A DNA stretch of 64,000 nt from Aureliella sp046290675 (GTDB lineage: Bacteria; Planctomycetota; Planctomycetia; Pirellulales; Pirellulaceae), in assembly GCA_046290675.1 (NCBI GenBank), contig JBKAHA010000002.1, positions 1 to 64,000 on the forward strand, written 5' to 3'. Numbering within the stretch: the first letter of the stretch is position 1; the number at the start of each line of letters is the position of its first letter. Of this stretch, positions 61,250-64,000 are shown piece after piece. The notes under the pieces were generated by a model that saw only the letters and a list, made by a program, of their open reading frames with translations, was not told the DNA's origin and made no database searches. The position numbers were made by a program, and so were the translations under genes.

Positions 61250-64000
61250 ATGGATCGTCGTCGTTATCCTCGCCGGGAAAGAAGAGCTCTACTTGAGGTT
61301 CTTGATAAGCGTGAACTTTTGGCCGCAGATGCTGCGGTTGCTTTTGAGACGATCGATGACCCTACGCTGATCGGCGAACGGGTTCGAGCAGAAGTCTCCT
61401 TCTCCAACCCGAGCGGGGATGGTAGCCAAGTCGGCTTTGGGCCTTACGTCGACTTGATCGTACCTGCATCAGGCGTCGACGGAGACGATGGGTTGAGCTA
61501 CGTTTCGGGAAGTGCGGAACTACTGGATAGCAGTCTGCAAGAGACCGTCCTTGAATTCGGCTCCGATGGCCGCGTGCAGCATCCATTCGCGCTGAACCAG
61601 GATGGGACACCTTTGTTCCTCGAGTCGGCACCAGGCGATCAGCTTGTCGTTTTGACGCTACCGATCGGGAGTTATGTCGGCGACCAACCGTCACTAGCAC
61701 TCAACTTCGAGTTCGACATCGACTCGCGGGCTGATGTTGGCGTAGTACACGAGGTCAAGGCCACGGCCGGCTATCGGTACGGTGAAGATGCGCTCGACAA
61801 CCCCGAGTTCGATCCAATGATACGTGGGGGCACTGAGGTCCTTGAGGTTACTCCAGAAGTTTTGATTGTGGATGTGGACTATCTTGGACCTGAAGATGAA
61901 ACTGCTGTTGGGCCCAATTTCGAACAAACTTATCGAGTCACCGTTGATGTGGCCGAAGGTGTTGAGCTAACCGATCTAAACCTAAGCGGCCTACTCGATG
62001 AAAACCAGGTCTTCACTTCTCTCGTTTCGGAAGACCTTTGGGACACAATCACAACGCCAGACTCGGGAACAATCTCCGAGGAAACGCTCGTTTCCCTCGT
62101 CCAATCTTCGATCGTTGGAAAGGCGGGGATCGATGCGAGCTTCGAGCTCTCGTTCTTCGTTTCACCTGAAGACGTTCATGGTGATGATACGGTGTCGCCG
62201 ATTGTCGGAAACCATGTGATTTCCGAATTCTATATTCAAACAGAAACGGACTGGACGCCAGTCGACGAACGCGATGACGGCCAGTCCGTTTCTTCCGGAT
62301 TCCAGCTAGCCCACGAGCTTGAGGATCAGGCCGTTGCTGTTCAAAGCTCCGTACGCATCCAAGAGGACAACAGCGCGTCTGGGCTGAATCCTGATGACAT
62401 TCTCGAATACACGCTCGATTTTCAAGTAGCCGACCATGTCCTCATTGATGGCCTAACGCTGACTTCAGTGATTCCCGACGGCCAAGATTTCTTGGGAATG
62501 TCGGATGTTCGTCTGTCGCTCTACGGAGTGGACGGTGTCGAGATTGCTAATGTGCCATTCGTCTCGACATCAAGCGGCATCATGAGCCCGTCCCTGCCAG
62601 GAGCGAAGGACGTCGTCTTTGATATCGCCGACGAACTGGCAGCACGCGGATACAGTTCAACCATTGCCGGCGGAGAAACGGCAGGCGGCTTAGGCCAAGC
62701 TGTTTTTGGAAAGATCACATTTCGCACACAAGTGAACGACGTCTTTGCGAGGGATTTCCCAAGCGGTGATGCATCGGTCGATGAAGGAGACGTGTTCTAC
62801 GCGCCAGCGACCATCGCGGCCCAAATGGTTGAACAAGAGGCACGCGAAGCGACTGGGTATACAACTAAAGATGACAGTGGCGCTGGCGTTCGTCTGCCGA
62901 TCGGTTCACTCGCGACTGAAGTTTACGCGATTAACGGCGAAGTCGATTATGGCGAGCCAGTTGTGAGTGCTGCGGATGAAGTGACCCTACGCATTCGGCG
63001 AGTCGTCCGCAGTTCCGACATTGAGCGGTTGGTCATTTCAGACTACCTGCCGATGCCGATCCTGACTGCTGACAGTCTCTCTTTCGTCGAAAACGGAAGC
63101 ATGTCGGTCGGTCAAGTTCAGCTCGGGCCAAACGACAGTTTCCATGCCCTCTACGGCAAGAAACCTGATGTCACCTTTGATACCGGCCGCAACATGCTCG
63201 AGTTGGACTACGGTGATTTTGATTCGACTGAAAACGAGACTACGACGATTGACCTACTTGTCACAGTCAAGGTTGTCGACAATCCATTCGCGGACGGTCT
63301 TTGGCTGACCAGTCACGCCAATACGATCCAAGGTTCGACCAACAACGGAAACTTTTCTCTCAACGCACTAGCGAATGTTCTCTACACGCGCCCGTTTATT
63401 GAGCTAGCCAAGGGGTTTGTGGACTCCTCCAACTCGTCCGCTGCGTTTAGCGGCAATCGTGCACCGACGGGAATCACGTTCGGAGCCCCGGGATCCGACA
63501 CTGCTTTCACTGGAACTTTCTCCAGCGGTGGAAACGCAGCAGACGCGAACGTAGCGAACATCGATGCAGGCGATTTGGTTCGAGTTGCTCTAACGGCAGA
63601 AAACGTTGGCTTAAGTGATGAAGGCGCTTTTGAATTACAGCTTGTTGATCAGATTCCGGACGGATTTCGCATTCCGGCTTCCGGGCTGAATCTCCGGGTC
63701 CAAGATGGCTCTGGAGCTGATCTTGCGTTCTCGGGCATCAGCTTCGATGGTGATGATGCTATTTTCAATGGCGGTATCGAAGTCGACTACAACCTTGCTG
63801 GTGCTGGTTCCGACAGCGGGGCAAGCTTCGTCATCGTGACCTATGACCTGGAAGCGATTGAATCGATCCAAGTTGGACAGCGTAGCTCAGGCGAAGCCGA
63901 AGTCCTCAAATACACGGCCATCCAGGGCGGTGAGAATTATGTCACGTCAGACATCGTTGACGACGCGACGGTCACGGTCGCCTTGCCACGTGTCACGCAT
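61250..64000 (+). CDS. giant secreted adhesin-like protein, cut by the window end
   Basis: An open frame of 917 codons runs without a stop to the window edge. It begins with a very basic stretch (MDRRRYPRRERRALLEVLDK) followed by RELLAADAAVAFE, the planctomycete N-terminal motif of very large surface proteins. The rest is beta-rich, Asp/Ser/Gly/Thr-rich and almost cysteine-free. Repeated modules look like DUF11-type or isopeptide-forming fimbrial domains (for example TAENVGLSDEGAFELQLVDQ then IPDGFRIP, and LEYTLDFQVADHVLIDGLTL). AGAGG lies about 10 bases before the ATG. A role in adhesion or as a surface-layer component is likely. The C-terminus is unseen. Confidence 0.85.
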   Translation, partial: MDRRRYPRRERRALLEVLDKRELLAADAAVAFETIDDPTLIGERVRAEVSFSNPSGDGSQVGFGPYVDLIVPASGVDGDDGLSYVSGSAELLDSSLQETVLEFGSDGRVQHPFALNQDGTPLFLESAPGDQLVVLTLPIGSYVGDQPSLALNFEFDIDSRADVGVVHEVKATAGYRYGEDALDNPEFDPMIRGGTEVLEVTPEVLIVDVDYLGPEDETAVGPNFEQTYRVTVDVAEGVELTDLNLSGLLDENQVFTSLVSEDLWDTITTPDSGTISEETLVSLVQSSIVGKAGIDASFELSFFVSPEDVHGDDTVSPIVGNHVISEFYIQTETDWTPVDERDDGQSVSSGFQLAHELEDQAVAVQSSVRIQEDNSASGLNPDDILEYTLDFQVADHVLIDGLTLTSVIPDGQDFLGMSDVRLSLYGVDGVEIANVPFVSTSSGIMSPSLPGAKDVVFDIADELAARGYSSTIAGGETAGGLGQAVFGKITFRTQVNDVFARDFPSGDASVDEGDVFYAPATIAAQMVEQEAREATGYTTKDDSGAGVRLPIGSLATEVYAINGEVDYGEPVVSAADEVTLRIRRVVRSSDIERLVISDYLPMPILTADSLSFVENGSMSVGQVQLGPNDSFHALYGKKPDVTFDTGRNMLELDYGDFDSTENETTTIDLLVTVKVVDNPFADGLWLTSHANTIQGSTNNGNFSLNALANVLYTRPFIELAKGFVDSSNSSAAFSGNRAPTGITFGAPGSDTAFTGTFSSGGNAADANVANIDAGDLVRVALTAENVGLSDEGAFELQLVDQIPDGFRIPASGLNLRVQDGSGADLAFSGISFDGDDAIFNGGIEVDYNLAGAGSDSGASFVIVTYDLEAIESIQVGQRSSGEAEVLKYTAIQGGENYVTSDIVDDATVTVALPRVTH

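Noticed and set aside
1..64000. Search for tRNA, rRNA, CRISPR arrays, integrases, transposases and phage genes
   Set aside because: No cloverleaf with a GTTCGAATC-type arm, no rRNA stretch, no regular spaced repeats and no mobile-element protein motif was seen by eye; a tRNAscan or profile search could still find something small.

Overview
This window is a 64-kb chromosomal stretch from a member of the Planctomycetota, most likely a Pirellulaceae (Rhodopirellula-like) bacterium. The call rests on gene content: a DUF1501 protein next to a PSCyt1/DUF1549/DUF1553 cytochrome-like protein, a formylglycine-type sulfatase, a DUF1080 (3-keto-disaccharide hydrolase-like) protein, a gingipain-like C25 peptidase, and a very large secreted protein whose N-terminus carries a basic stretch followed by a 'LE-x-x-DKRELLA'-like motif typical of planctomycete surface proteins. 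I saw no rRNA, tRNA, CRISPR array, transposase or phage gene. Most of the window is ordinary chromosome with scattered accessory genes.

Layout. 0-6.3 kb: three copies of a roughly 135-165-bp palindromic intergenic repeat, a leucine-rich-repeat protein, an AGE-family sugar epimerase, a small membrane/coiled-coil protein, an unknown membrane protein and PTS enzyme I. 6.2-12.7 kb: endonuclease/exonuclease/phosphatase protein, DUF1080 protein with a strong terminator, GYF_2 protein, AIM24 protein with a zinc ribbon, MATE transporter, a degenerate Hpt-like protein and an orphan Fis-type DNA-binding protein. 13-20 kb: SDR oxidoreductase, truncated haemoglobin, HemW, PurM, sulfatase, tRNA-dihydrouridine synthase. 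20-27 kb: ThrS and three glycosyltransferases (GT4, GT9 heptosyltransferase-like, GT2), with a sigma-54-type promoter match upstream of the GT9 gene. 27-31 kb: DUF202, RNase H, and two adjacent cystathionine gamma-synthase-family enzymes behind a possible transcription attenuator. 31-41 kb: DUF1501 plus PSCyt1 pair, C25 peptidase, DUF2853, dihydroorotase, TPR protein. 41-45 kb: CpaF-TadB-TadC secretion core closed by a terminator, then DUF2062. 46-51 kb: kdsD-kdsC and a 1163-residue LptC/LptA-like protein. 51-57 kb: GNAT/CelD-like protein, MBOAT and AlgX/SGNH-like protein (a probable polysaccharide acylation operon), a structured RNA candidate, a MerR-TPR fusion and a GT2. 57-64 kb: a 1-kb gene-poor region with a 19-bp triplet repeat, a Ser/Thr kinase, a D-2-hydroxyacid dehydrogenase and the start of a giant adhesin-like protein cut by the window edge.

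How it fits together. Much of the second half serves the cell envelope: Kdo synthesis (KdsD/KdsC), LPS transport (LptC/A-like), heptosyl- and other glycosyltransferases, an acylation operon, Tad-type secretion and a large surface protein. The most interesting unexplained items are the oversized Lpt-like protein in the lptC position, an Hpt-like protein lacking its phosphorylatable histidine, a palindromic MITE-like repeat family, the leader terminator before a methionine-pathway gene, and a three-way-junction RNA candidate. Functions were assigned by reading motifs only; no database search was possible.
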